From Phycisphaerae bacterium (lineage in GTDB: Bacteria; Planctomycetota; Phycisphaerae; UBA1845; PWPN01): a stretch of 32,881 bases of DNA. The position numbers and the translations under genes are program-made. This document shows, piece by piece, positions 24,023-30,999 of the stretch. How positions within the stretch are numbered: position 1 is the first letter of the stretch; the number at the start of each line of letters is the position of its first letter. The notes below the pieces were generated by a model that made no database searches, was not told the DNA's origin, and was given only the letters and a program-made list of their open reading frames with translations. Location: assembly GCA_018003015.1 (NCBI GenBank), contig JAGNEZ010000064.1, forward strand, positions 1-32,881, given 5' to 3'.

Positions 24023-25543
24023 TCAGTTGGCCGTTCGCGTGCTGTTGGCGCCCCAGTTGGCCAGGAGCTGGCAGATCTGGTCCTGGAGCCTGTTGCCGCT
24101 CCCGGAGTTGGCTTTGGCCTTTTGGGTATCGTTGCACAGCACGCTGAACACGTACTTTTGCTGGTTGGCTCCGATGACGTAGCCGCTGAGGGTGCTGACT
24201 CCGGCGATGTGGCCGGTCTTAGCGAACACCTTGCCTTTCATATTTCGCATCCGCCTGGACAGGGTGCTGTCGGTTTGACCTGGTTCGGCCAGGTTATTCC
24301 ACCAGGTTTCCCGGGTGGGCTGGCGGTCCATATGCTGGAGGACGCGTACCAGGGTGGTGGCGGCGAGGCGGTTTTCGTGGCTCAAGCCGGAGCCGTCGTC
24401 GATGAGGTAGAGATCCTCGGTCAGTCCGAGGGTGCCCAGGAATCTGCGAACCGCGGCCTGGCCGTTCTCCAAGGTTCCCTGGCGAGGTGGTTTACTTGGT
24501 CCCTGGCAGGCTCCCAGGGACTTCAGGAGGGCCTCAGCGAACATGTTGATGCTGCTCTTGTTGACTCGCCAGAGGATATCCTTGAGTCTGGTTTCACGGA
24601 CGGCGATGACTTTGAGTCCGGCGGGCAGTTCGTCCCCTGGCTGGCGGATCTGTTGTCGTCTGGTCGTCCCGGCGATTTCGACACCCTGGCTGGCGAGGGC
24701 TGTCCGACAGGTGCTGGCGAAGAACTCGCCCGGATCGGTCACTGCGATAGAGAGCGGGTTATCCTGGCTGTTTCCTCTGGAGACGGAGCCAGTGACGGAG
24801 ATGGTGAGGGGGCCATTTCCGAGTCGTCTGACGGTGGGTTCACCCTTGGCGGCGGTGACGGCCTTGTTGTGGAGCTTGATGTAAGGAGTGGTTGGGATGA
24901 GTGTCACCTGGGCGGGTTGACCGGTGCCTGCCCCCCGTTTGATGATCACGTCCACGCAATTGTCGTTGAAGTTGAGTCCCCCTACCGGGGCCGAGTACCA
25001 AGTCTGCAAGTTGAACCGGGATACCCAGTTAGGGTGCACGAACTGCTGTTCAAACGCGAAATCGTCGAAGAGCAGGTCGCCGTCGATTCGGCTGATTCCG
25101 GCGGCTTTGAGTTTGGCTGCCCATTGGTGGAAGTCGGCGGTCATCTGTTCCCTGGCCTGTTCAGCCAGTCGGGAATCGCCGAAGGACGGGTCGCCTGATC
25201 CGATCACAACGAGGTCCTTACCCTGCAGGGCGAGGATAGTCCGATAGCTGAAGTCGGGGGGCAGCAGGCAGAGGGCGGCGGCCGTGGTCACGAGCTTCTG
25301 ATTGCTTGCCGGTTTGAGCAATTCCCTGCTCTTGTGCTCGAAGACGAGTTTGGGCTGGGCTCCGAGGGTTTCGACGCAGACGCCGATGCTCATTTTTCCC
25401 CACTGGGTGTCGTTCACCAGTGCGGCGATTTCTTCTCCCAGGGTTGTCTGGTCGGTTCCCGAGGCCGGGCTGGGGCACATGCCGGTCATGGCCAACAGCA
25501 CTGCAACCGACCCGCCGAGCGGGGTACCCGAGATCCTTCTCAT
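24023..25543 (-). CDS. dacB: D-alanyl-D-alanine carboxypeptidase/endopeptidase, PBP4 type
   Basis: 506 aa from ATG 25543, with GGGAGT seven bases upstream; the open frame continuing to 26158 is antisense to the neighbouring + strand gene. The class C penicillin-binding motifs are complete: S80-N-Q-K83, S331-I-N333 and K442-T-G444. SGDPSFGD, the SAPVGGLNFNDNC stretch and IDDGSGLS are family features. The signal peptide (MRRISGTPLGG... to ASG) sends it to the periplasm. It trims the terminal D-Ala of peptidoglycan stem peptides and cuts cross-links. The long insertion between the first two motifs is normal for PBP4. It has its own promoter candidate and diverges from the receiver-like gene. Confidence 0.93.
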   Translation of the reverse strand: MRRISGTPLGGSVAVLLAMTGMCPSPASGTDQTTLGEEIAALVNDTQWGKMSIGVCVETLGAQPKLVFEHKSRELLKPASNQKLVTTAAALCLLPPDFSYRTILALQGKDLVVIGSGDPSFGDSRLAEQAREQMTADFHQWAAKLKAAGISRIDGDLLFDDFAFEQQFVHPNWVSRFNLQTWYSAPVGGLNFNDNCVDVIIKRGAGTGQPAQVTLIPTTPYIKLHNKAVTAAKGEPTVRRLGNGPLTISVTGSVSRGNSQDNPLSIAVTDPGEFFASTCRTALASQGVEIAGTTRRQQIRQPGDELPAGLKVIAVRETRLKDILWRVNKSSINMFAEALLKSLGACQGPSKPPRQGTLENGQAAVRRFLGTLGLTEDLYLIDDGSGLSHENRLAATTLVRVLQHMDRQPTRETWWNNLAEPGQTDSTLSRRMRNMKGKVFAKTGHIAGVSTLSGYVIGANQQKYVFSVLCNDTQKAKANSGSGNRLQDQICQLLANWGANSTRTAN

Positions 25544-25585
25544 CCGCGAGACTCCCTGAAAACAGACCCTTGATTGCGCTGGTGA

Positions 25586-25614
25586 TTGACCGCACCCCCA
25601 GCGATGGATAGACT
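25586..25614 (+). promoter_or_regulatory. Sigma70-like promoter for the receiver-like/GGDEF operon
   Basis: TTGACC (25586-25591, five of six) and TAGACT (25609-25614, four of six) are spaced by 17 bases. Transcription near 25621 leaves about 43 bases of leader to ATG 25664, which is preceded by GGAGTAAGGA. Confidence 0.52.
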
Positions 25615-25643
25615 CTAATAGCAGGAAGAGGAGTTTAACGCAA
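25615..25643 (-). promoter_or_regulatory. Candidate promoter for dacB
   Basis: On the - strand TTGCGT (complement of 25638-25643) and TATTAG (complement of 25615-25620) are spaced by 17 bases. Its -10 abuts the -10 of the divergent + promoter, so the two could exclude each other. The match is moderate (three and four of six). Confidence 0.35.
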
Positions 25644-25663
25644 ACGGAGTAAGGACTGTCGCC

Positions 25664-26641
25664 ATGCCCTCCCTGACGCAGCACGGCTCTCGGGTCGTCT
25701 ACGTGGCGGGTCTTACTGCCGGCGTACCGGACGCGGTTCAAGCCTGGCTCGACGAGCATCCAGCCCAGCATTCGCCGGACATTTACGACGCTCTGGCCAC
25801 GCTCACCGGCCGGCAGCGTCCGGTGGCTCTGATTGTGCACATTGAGGCCATCGACTGGCAGGAGATGGACTTCTTCGAGGTTGCGGCTCATGTCAGCCGG
25901 GAGACTCGTGTATATGTTGTGGGGTTGGATCATCATCGCTCCAAGATCGAGGCGGCGGTGGCCAAGGGGGCTCGCGGGTTTTCGTCGGAGGATTTGGCGG
26001 AGGATCTTGCCAGACCGGCTCCGGGGTCGCAGCGAGCTGGCGTTCGTGACCTGTTGGCGGGCAGCCTGAGGGAGGCGACCAAGCGTGGAGTTCGGGCGAC
26101 GGCTGGGGGGCGGTTGCGGCAGGCGGAGTTGGTGTTGGTTCCTACGCCGGCGGAGCACCCGGTGGAAGAGCGGAGCGAAGTGGACGGAGTGGAGCGGTCG
26201 ACCTGTTCGGTGAAGCAGCCGCCGGGTCTCGTGTCGCCAGCCGTTCCGGTCTCGACCGAGGCTGGCGTTGAGGCCGGGTCTTCGCCGCCGGAGCCGGTCC
26301 GCGAGGAGCGTCCCAACGTGCGTCTTGTTGGTTTGGTGGAGGAGACTCGTCCGCCGGCGAAGCCGGAGACCTCGGCGACTCCGTTTCCCTGGTCCCCGAG
26401 TCCGAGCAGGCCCAAGCGTATTCCCCCGGCGTCGGCAGGCCGGGGGTTGCCGGTGAACAGCGTTCCGCCTGCGGACGCCACGAAGGCGACTGCGGCTGGG
26501 GAGTCAGGAGTTCCTGCGGCGGCTTCGCCCGCGCGCCTGACGGCACCGCTGCCGGTGGAGTTGACTGCGGACGAATTGGCGGCGTTGATGGCCAAGTCGA
26601 GCCAATCTGGGTCCACGTCACGGCAGGGGCGACAAGGATGA
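25664..26641 (+). CDS. Receiver-like domain protein with long Pro/Ala-rich tail, unknown function
   Basis: 325 aa. Residues 1 to about 115 alternate hydrophobic strands and helices (VVYVAGLTAG, ALIVHIEAIDW, RVYVVGLDHH, AVAKGARGF), the layout of a CheY-like receiver fold. The acidic pocket and phospho-acceptor are not clear, so it may be a degenerate or pseudo-receiver. Residues from about 150 to 325 are low-complexity, rich in Pro, Ala, Glu and Ser, probably disordered, ending with a short predicted helix (LTADELAALMAK). No DNA-binding or enzyme motif is visible. The stop overlaps the start of the GGDEF gene (ATGA at 26638-26641), so the two are translationally coupled and probably act together. 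I do not recognise a named family. Confidence 0.72.
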   Translation: MPSLTQHGSRVVYVAGLTAGVPDAVQAWLDEHPAQHSPDIYDALATLTGRQRPVALIVHIEAIDWQEMDFFEVAAHVSRETRVYVVGLDHHRSKIEAAVAKGARGFSSEDLAEDLARPAPGSQRAGVRDLLAGSLREATKRGVRATAGGRLRQAELVLVPTPAEHPVEERSEVDGVERSTCSVKQPPGLVSPAVPVSTEAGVEAGSSPPEPVREERPNVRLVGLVEETRPPAKPETSATPFPWSPSPSRPKRIPPASAGRGLPVNSVPPADATKATAAGESGVPAAASPARLTAPLPVELTADELAALMAKSSQSGSTSRQGRQG

Positions 26642-27993
26642 GGTTGCCGAACAGTTTCTGGAGTGTGACGGATCGCAGCCGGCTGGCGGTGGTCTGTGAT
26701 CCTGGCGAGCTGGCTGCTCAGCTTCGCGCCCGTTATCCGCAGTTCAATGTTATCGAGAGCCCGACCTATCTGGCTGGGATTGCTGCCCTGGCGAACCAGC
26801 CCGCCCGGGGGTTGCTGGTTGGCGTTGATCCGAATGCCCGCAAGCTCGAGTCGGCGGTCGCCGGTTTGCGGAAGGCCGCGGGGTCCTCTTCGCGGATTGT
26901 GTTGTGCTGTCGTCCAAGCGGGGAGCCAGCCGCTCGGAGCGTTCTCGGATCCGGGGCCGATGACTACCTGATCTATCCGCCGCGTGGAGAGGAGCTTGAC
27001 GAGGCGTTGGGTCTGACTTCCCCGGCCGTCGCTGCTCGTCAGGCCTCGCTGCCGCTGGCGGCGGCGACTCCCTCGTGGGAGGAGCTGACTGGTCTGGCCG
27101 AGGTGATGGCCCGGATGGGTGAAGGGCAGCGACCGCTTCTGGAGCGGCTTTGCCAGTGGATTGCCGGTTCGATGCGGACGGCTCACGTGCGGATTACGAC
27201 TGCGGACGAGTGTGCCCACGTGGGTGATCCGCAGGCCGATGCGGCCGTGGTCGAGACGATCATGGCGGGTGGCAAGACGTTGGGTCAGATTCTGGTCGGT
27301 GGACGTCAGAAGTCTCCTTTCTCGCTGACCGAGATTGAGAAGCTCCGCCACTATGGCCAGTTGATTGCTCATCTCATTGAGGCCAGCGAGCAGCAGCAAT
27401 CCTGGCAGTCGCTGGCGATGATTGATGAAGTCACTGAGCTGCCCAATCGCCGATACCTGCTGCAGGCGTTGAGCGAGTTGTTGCAGAAGGCGGGTGCGCA
27501 GCGGTTTCGGGTGACGGTTTTGCTGTTTGATCTGGACGGTTTCAAGCACTTCAACGACACGTACGGTCATGCGGCCGGCGACGAGATTCTGCGGGACATC
27601 AGCCGGCTGTTTCGCCAGCACTGTCGGCAGCACGACATTGTTGCCCGGTATGGTGGGGACGAGTTTGTGGTGGTGTTCTGGGACGCGGACGAGCCGCGTG
27701 TACCGGGCTCGAAGCATCCCACGGACGTGCTGGCGGTTCTTCGTCGAGCGAAGGAAGCGATTCACTCTCACGCCTTCCCCAAGCTTGGGCCGGAGGCCCA
27801 AGGCTGCATCACCATCAGCGGTGGCCTGGCCACGTTTCCGTGGGACGCTCACGACGCGGAGAGTCTGATTGAGCGTGCCGACGAAGCCCTGCTGCAGGCC
27901 AAGCGGGCGGGCAAGAACCGCATTCACATCGTAGGGCGTCAGGATCCGGTCGATGAATCCGCTCCCGAGGAGGAGCGGCTTGCGGAAGACTAG
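26638..27993 (+). CDS. GGDEF diguanylate cyclase with receiver-like and GAF-like N-terminal region
   Basis: 451 aa. The C-terminal GGDEF domain (about 255-435) makes cyclic di-GMP from GTP. The signature is intact as GGDEF at 339-343, with metal-binding D298 in FDLDGFK, substrate-binding HAAGDEILRD, and the domain-start motif DEVTELPNRRYL. An inhibitory I-site R330-Q-H-D333 sits five residues before GGDEF, so feedback inhibition by c-di-GMP is expected. Residues 15-125 resemble a receiver (AVVCDP, GLLVGVDPNA, GADDYLIYP) without a clear phosphorylation aspartate. Residues 145-255 look GAF-like (HVRITTADECAHVG, LGQILVGG, LRHYGQLIAHLIEAS). No EAL domain is present. It is coupled to the upstream receiver-like protein. 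Confidence 0.9.
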   Translation: MRLPNSFWSVTDRSRLAVVCDPGELAAQLRARYPQFNVIESPTYLAGIAALANQPARGLLVGVDPNARKLESAVAGLRKAAGSSSRIVLCCRPSGEPAARSVLGSGADDYLIYPPRGEELDEALGLTSPAVAARQASLPLAAATPSWEELTGLAEVMARMGEGQRPLLERLCQWIAGSMRTAHVRITTADECAHVGDPQADAAVVETIMAGGKTLGQILVGGRQKSPFSLTEIEKLRHYGQLIAHLIEASEQQQSWQSLAMIDEVTELPNRRYLLQALSELLQKAGAQRFRVTVLLFDLDGFKHFNDTYGHAAGDEILRDISRLFRQHCRQHDIVARYGGDEFVVVFWDADEPRVPGSKHPTDVLAVLRRAKEAIHSHAFPKLGPEAQGCITISGGLATFPWDAHDAESLIERADEALLQAKRAGKNRIHIVGRQDPVDESAPEEERLAED

Positions 27994-28001
27994 CCGGCGG
28001 G

Positions 28002-28781
28002 TCAGAGGCCGATGGTGTTGTATCCTGCGTCGACGTAGAGGTTTTCGCCAGTCACGCCGCTGGCGAGTTCGCTGATCAGGTAGACGGCTGTTTTGCCGAC
28101 CTCGTCGGTATCGATGTTCCGCCGGAGGGGGGCCTTTTTCTCGACCCAATCGAACATTTCGTCGATGCCGCCGACGGCCATAGCGGAGAGTGTCCGGCAG
28201 GGTCCGGCGCTGAGGGTATTGACCCGGATCCGCTGGGGGCCGAGTTCGGCGGCGAGGTATCGTGTGCAGGCCTCGAGAGCGGCCTTGGCGACGCCCATGA
28301 CGTTGTAGCCGGGGATGACCTTTTCGGCGCCGTAGTAGCTCATGGCCAGGATTGACCCGCCGTCGGGCATGAGGAGTCGAGCGCGATTGGCGATACCGAC
28401 GAGGGTAAAGGCGGAGATATCGAGGGCCTGGGAGAACACGTCGCGAGGCGTTTCGACGAAGCGGCCGATCTGGAGGTAGTCTTTGTTCGCGAAGGCCAGG
28501 GAGTGGACGACGAAGTGGATGGTGCCGAACTGCTCGCGTACGGCCGCGAAGAGGGTATCGAGATCGGCATCGCGGCTGACGTCGCAGGGGTGAAGCCACG
28601 GACTGCTGACGCCGCCGTTCTCGATGGTCTTGCGGGCGCGACGTTCCATTTTCTCTCCGGGCAGGTAGGAGAAGCCGCACACGGCTCCGTGTTCGATCAG
28701 GTTGCGGGCGATATGCCAAGCGATGCTTCGCTCGTTGGCCACGCCGAAGACGATGCCCTTGCGTCCGTCCAGCAGCCCCAT
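28002..28781 (-). CDS. fabI: Enoyl-[acyl-carrier-protein] reductase (NADH), FabI type
   Basis: 259 aa. It reduces the trans-2 enoyl-ACP in the last step of each fatty acid elongation cycle. The cofactor loop is GIVFGVANERSIAWHIA at 9-25; active-site residues align with E. coli as Y149 (SYYGAEK), Y159 and K166 in GYNVMGVAKAALE. The HSLAFA segment and RVNTLSAGPCRTLSA are family features. The start ATG 28781 has GGAG at 28789-28792. It is the main target of triclosan-type inhibitors in other bacteria. The gene is single, converging with the GGDEF gene (8 bases apart) and diverging from the metallo-beta-lactamase gene. Confidence 0.96.
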   Translation of the reverse strand: MGLLDGRKGIVFGVANERSIAWHIARNLIEHGAVCGFSYLPGEKMERRARKTIENGGVSSPWLHPCDVSRDADLDTLFAAVREQFGTIHFVVHSLAFANKDYLQIGRFVETPRDVFSQALDISAFTLVGIANRARLLMPDGGSILAMSYYGAEKVIPGYNVMGVAKAALEACTRYLAAELGPQRIRVNTLSAGPCRTLSAMAVGGIDEMFDWVEKKAPLRRNIDTDEVGKTAVYLISELASGVTGENLYVDAGYNTIGL

Positions 28782-28838
28782 CGCGATGCTCCGTCGACTG
28801 GTTCAACCGGCCATGTAGAGGGTGCCGGGGAACTGTGG

Positions 28839-28867
28839 ATTGTCGTACTCGTCTGGCGGTTTGGCAA
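28839..28867 (-). promoter_or_regulatory. Sigma70-like promoter for fabI
   Basis: On the - strand TTGCCA (complement of 28862-28867, five of six) and GACAAT (complement of 28839-28844, four of six) are spaced by exactly 17 bases. Transcription near 28832 gives a leader of about 51 bases. No FapR- or FadR-like palindrome stands out. Confidence 0.5.
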
Positions 28868-28890
28868 GTGGGCTGGCCGTCCTGCCTTGG

Positions 28891-28919
28891 TTGAACGGGG
28901 GCAGGAGAAGGCCTATCAT
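28891..28919 (+). promoter_or_regulatory. Sigma70-like promoter for the MBL-fold gene
   Basis: TTGAAC (28891-28896) and TATCAT (28914-28919, five of six) are spaced by 17 bases. The -10 overlaps the upstream ATG at 28918, so transcription would start near 28926. This supports GTG 28954, and not ATG 28918, as the translation start. Confidence 0.5.
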
Positions 28920-28953
28920 GGGTTGGCAGCTGTCCCTGAGTGACGGAGCAGGC

Positions 28954-29715
28954 GTGATCACCTTTTCGCTTCAGAGCGGCTCGAACGGCAACTCGATTTA
29001 CGTCGAGGCTGGGGATGTGCGTCTGTTGTTCGACGCGGGGATTTCGGGGAAGGCGGCCGAGGGCCGGATGCGGGTTCACCGGCGTGATCTGGGTGACGTG
29101 GATGGGGTGTTGATTTCGCACGATCACGTTGACCACATTCGGGGGGCGGGGGTTTTGCAGCGCAAGTATGGCCTGCCGATCTACATGACCGAGGCGACGC
29201 ATCGGGCCACGAACTGTGGCCTGGGTCTGCTGAGCGATGTGCGGTATTTCAAAGCCGGGCAGAGGTTGTGGTTCAACGGGGTGATCGTGCATACGATTCC
29301 GACGCCGCACGATGCGGCTGACGGTGTGGCCTTCATCGTGGAGCACGAGGGCAAGCGGCTGGGGATCATGACCGATCTGGGACATCCGTTTCCGGATCTG
29401 GTTCGTTTGCTGCCGGGGCTGGACGCCTGCTACCTGGAGAGCAACTATGACCCGGAGATGCTTCGCACCGGTCCGTATCCGGTACAGCTGCAGGAGCGGA
29501 TCCGGGGGTTGCACGGGCACCTGTCGAATCATGAAGCCGCGGAGTTGATCCGGGTTGCCCGTGGTCGGCTGAGGTGGGTGGCTATTGCCCACCTGAGCGA
29601 GCACAACAACAAGCCGCAGCTGGCCCTGGAGACACACCGGCACTATCTTGGCAAGTCCTTTCCGCTTCACGTGGCCTCGCGATACGAAGTCAGCCCGATG
29701 CTGGAAGTCCTCTGA
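28954..29715 (+). CDS. Metallo-beta-lactamase fold hydrolase, WalJ/YycJ-like
   Basis: 253 aa from GTG 28954, which has GGAG at 28945-28948 and gives the family's usual N-terminus (MITFSLQSGSNGNSIYVE). ATG 28918, twelve residues earlier, has an AGGAGAAGG site but lies in the promoter -10. The zinc motif HxHxDH is SHDHVDH, followed by the GAGVLQRKYGLPIYMTEATH segment, HTIPTPHDA, LGIMTDLGH, ACYLESNYD, RGLHGHLSN and AHLSEHNN, all typical of the YycJ/WalJ exonuclease-like group. In Firmicutes this family is tied to WalKR cell-wall signalling and DNA repair. No WalKR homologue is nearby here. The 3' end overlaps the - strand gene on the right by 49 bases. Confidence 0.9.
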   Translation: MITFSLQSGSNGNSIYVEAGDVRLLFDAGISGKAAEGRMRVHRRDLGDVDGVLISHDHVDHIRGAGVLQRKYGLPIYMTEATHRATNCGLGLLSDVRYFKAGQRLWFNGVIVHTIPTPHDAADGVAFIVEHEGKRLGIMTDLGHPFPDLVRLLPGLDACYLESNYDPEMLRTGPYPVQLQERIRGLHGHLSNHEAAELIRVARGRLRWVAIAHLSEHNNKPQLALETHRHYLGKSFPLHVASRYEVSPMLEVL

Positions 29716-30731
29716 TCCGGGGTGCGGGCAGGCGGTGGTTTCCGGGCGCCAAACGAAGCCAATTCAGCGATCCGTGGTTGGCGGTAGGCATTCAGCAGCA
29801 GTGATCGGCGGTCGGCGGTCAGCCAGAGTGGTGGGCGCCAATCTGGTCGGAGGTTGGGGTGCGGTGATGAGTCCGAGGAGAGGGATGGCGGGTGGTGCGG
29901 CGAGGTACGGTGCCAGAGCTTGTCGGAGCGGATTCCGTGAGACAGAGAAGCGGTTTGGATTGGCCGCGGGGAGACGCCGGTGCCACACCTACTGGCACAG
30001 GGGCTGAGGGTGCGGGCCTGGCGGCCGGCCTGGGGAGGTGGGGCAAGGGTATCGGATTGGGATGGAACGGAATGAGGGGTAAGGTGGTCGGGGTGTTGGC
30101 TCACGGGTAATGAGGTCGTTGGGGGGCGTGGGTTGGCGTGCGGGGGTGGGTCGACCGGTTGGGGGCTGGCCGTGGTTTGGTCCGAGCTTTCGGATCGGGT
30201 TTTCTGGAGGGTTTCGAGGTACTTGAGGTCGTGGCGGAGCTGGCGATTGATCATGCTCTCATAGCGGATGAGTTTGTCGAGGTCGTCGTTCCTGGGGAGG
30301 GCCAGGGACTGGGCGTCTGGGGGCTTGGGCATGAATGGGTTGAGGCTGGCGGCGTACTGGTAGGCAGGGTGGTTGGCGTTATCGCGGCGGGCGATGATGC
30401 AGGCGGTTTCATGGCGGTAAGCTCGTCTGAGTCGCCACCAGGCGACGGCGACGCGTTGGAGGATGAGGTTCTCGATGGGCTGGCGGGGCTGGTATTGCTG
30501 ATTCAGCTCGGAAACCAGGGTGGTGAATTCGTCGAGGCTCTCATCGGGTTGATTGGGGGGCATGAGGATGGTCCGAGCGAGCAGGCCGTGCTGACAGGCG
30601 TTCTGGCGGGACCGGGTCTTGCCCTCGGGGGTTCGGGGTCCGGTGGATTTGGCGGCGTTGCGGCGATTGGCCTCGATTTGGCGTTGAGAAGAGGTTTTGA
30701 GTTCGGTTGAATCTGGGGATTCTCTTGACAT
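29667..30731 (-). CDS. Hypothetical protein of the ANRRNA-STGPRTPEGK family with Pro-rich tail
   Basis: 354 aa from ATG 30731, which has AAAGGAGA upstream; the frame is open to 31022 but the 5' part is low-complexity. The N-terminal domain has QIEANRRNAAKSTGPRTPEG, KTRSRQNACQHGLLA, and then a helical stretch with ENLILQRVAVAWWRLRRAYRHE. This module recurs, often in many copies, in Planctomycetota, Acidobacteriota and other genomes without a known role. The Lys/Arg-rich start and helical body could fit nucleic-acid or protein binding, but no function is established. The C-terminal half is Pro/Ser/Arg-rich and looks disordered. Part of that tail may be an overextended frame, since GC-rich sequence has few stops. 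It overlaps the MBL gene tail-to-tail. Confidence 0.68.
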   Translation of the reverse strand: MSRESPDSTELKTSSQRQIEANRRNAAKSTGPRTPEGKTRSRQNACQHGLLARTILMPPNQPDESLDEFTTLVSELNQQYQPRQPIENLILQRVAVAWWRLRRAYRHETACIIARRDNANHPAYQYAASLNPFMPKPPDAQSLALPRNDDLDKLIRYESMINRQLRHDLKYLETLQKTRSESSDQTTASPQPVDPPPHANPRPPTTSLPVSQHPDHLTPHSVPSQSDTLAPPPQAGRQARTLSPCASRCGTGVSPRPIQTASLSHGIRSDKLWHRTSPHHPPSLSSDSSPHPNLRPDWRPPLWLTADRRSLLLNAYRQPRIAELASFGARKPPPARTPDQRTSSIGLTSYREAT

Positions 30732-30999
30732 GGGTTCTCCTTTCGGTCTGCTGGGACGGTTCAGGTTTTGCGGCTTCTTCGTTGACAGAAGAACGTGGGG
30801 CGTGTCCCGGTCGAGAGTCGCAGGGCAGGGCGCGAGTGCCGACGTCGAGAGGTAGGCGTGACGCGGGGCTGTCGGGTCGGATGACGTTTTGGGGTGAGGG
30901 CGGCGAGGCAGTTTGGGGGCCGTTTCCGGCGTGTGTTGTCGGGCTTGATTCGCCGGCGGATGCGGGTACCGTATGGCTGCATAGTGGACGAGGGCGCGG

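Noticed and set aside
15000-24500. DnaA boxes (TTATCCACA or near matches) in the zone of the skew change.
   Set aside because: A reading of both strands by eye gave no cluster; isolated TTATCC-like pieces occur inside genes only. The origin idea therefore rests on skew alone.
25933-29670. A 3.7 kb open frame of 1,245 codons on the - strand that spans the receiver-like, GGDEF, fabI and MBL genes.
   Set aside because: It overlaps four genes with clear domain support on two strands and its translation is rich in Arg, Pro, Gln and His without any domain pattern. It is a by-product of codon use in a GC-rich strand with few stops.
30782-30810. A perfect TTGACA at 30782-30787 on the + strand as amidase promoter.
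   Set aside because: The sequence 15-19 bases downstream has no A/T-rich -10 (TCCCGG at the right distance). A TTGATT at 30945-30950 followed by TACCGT was also too weak to call.
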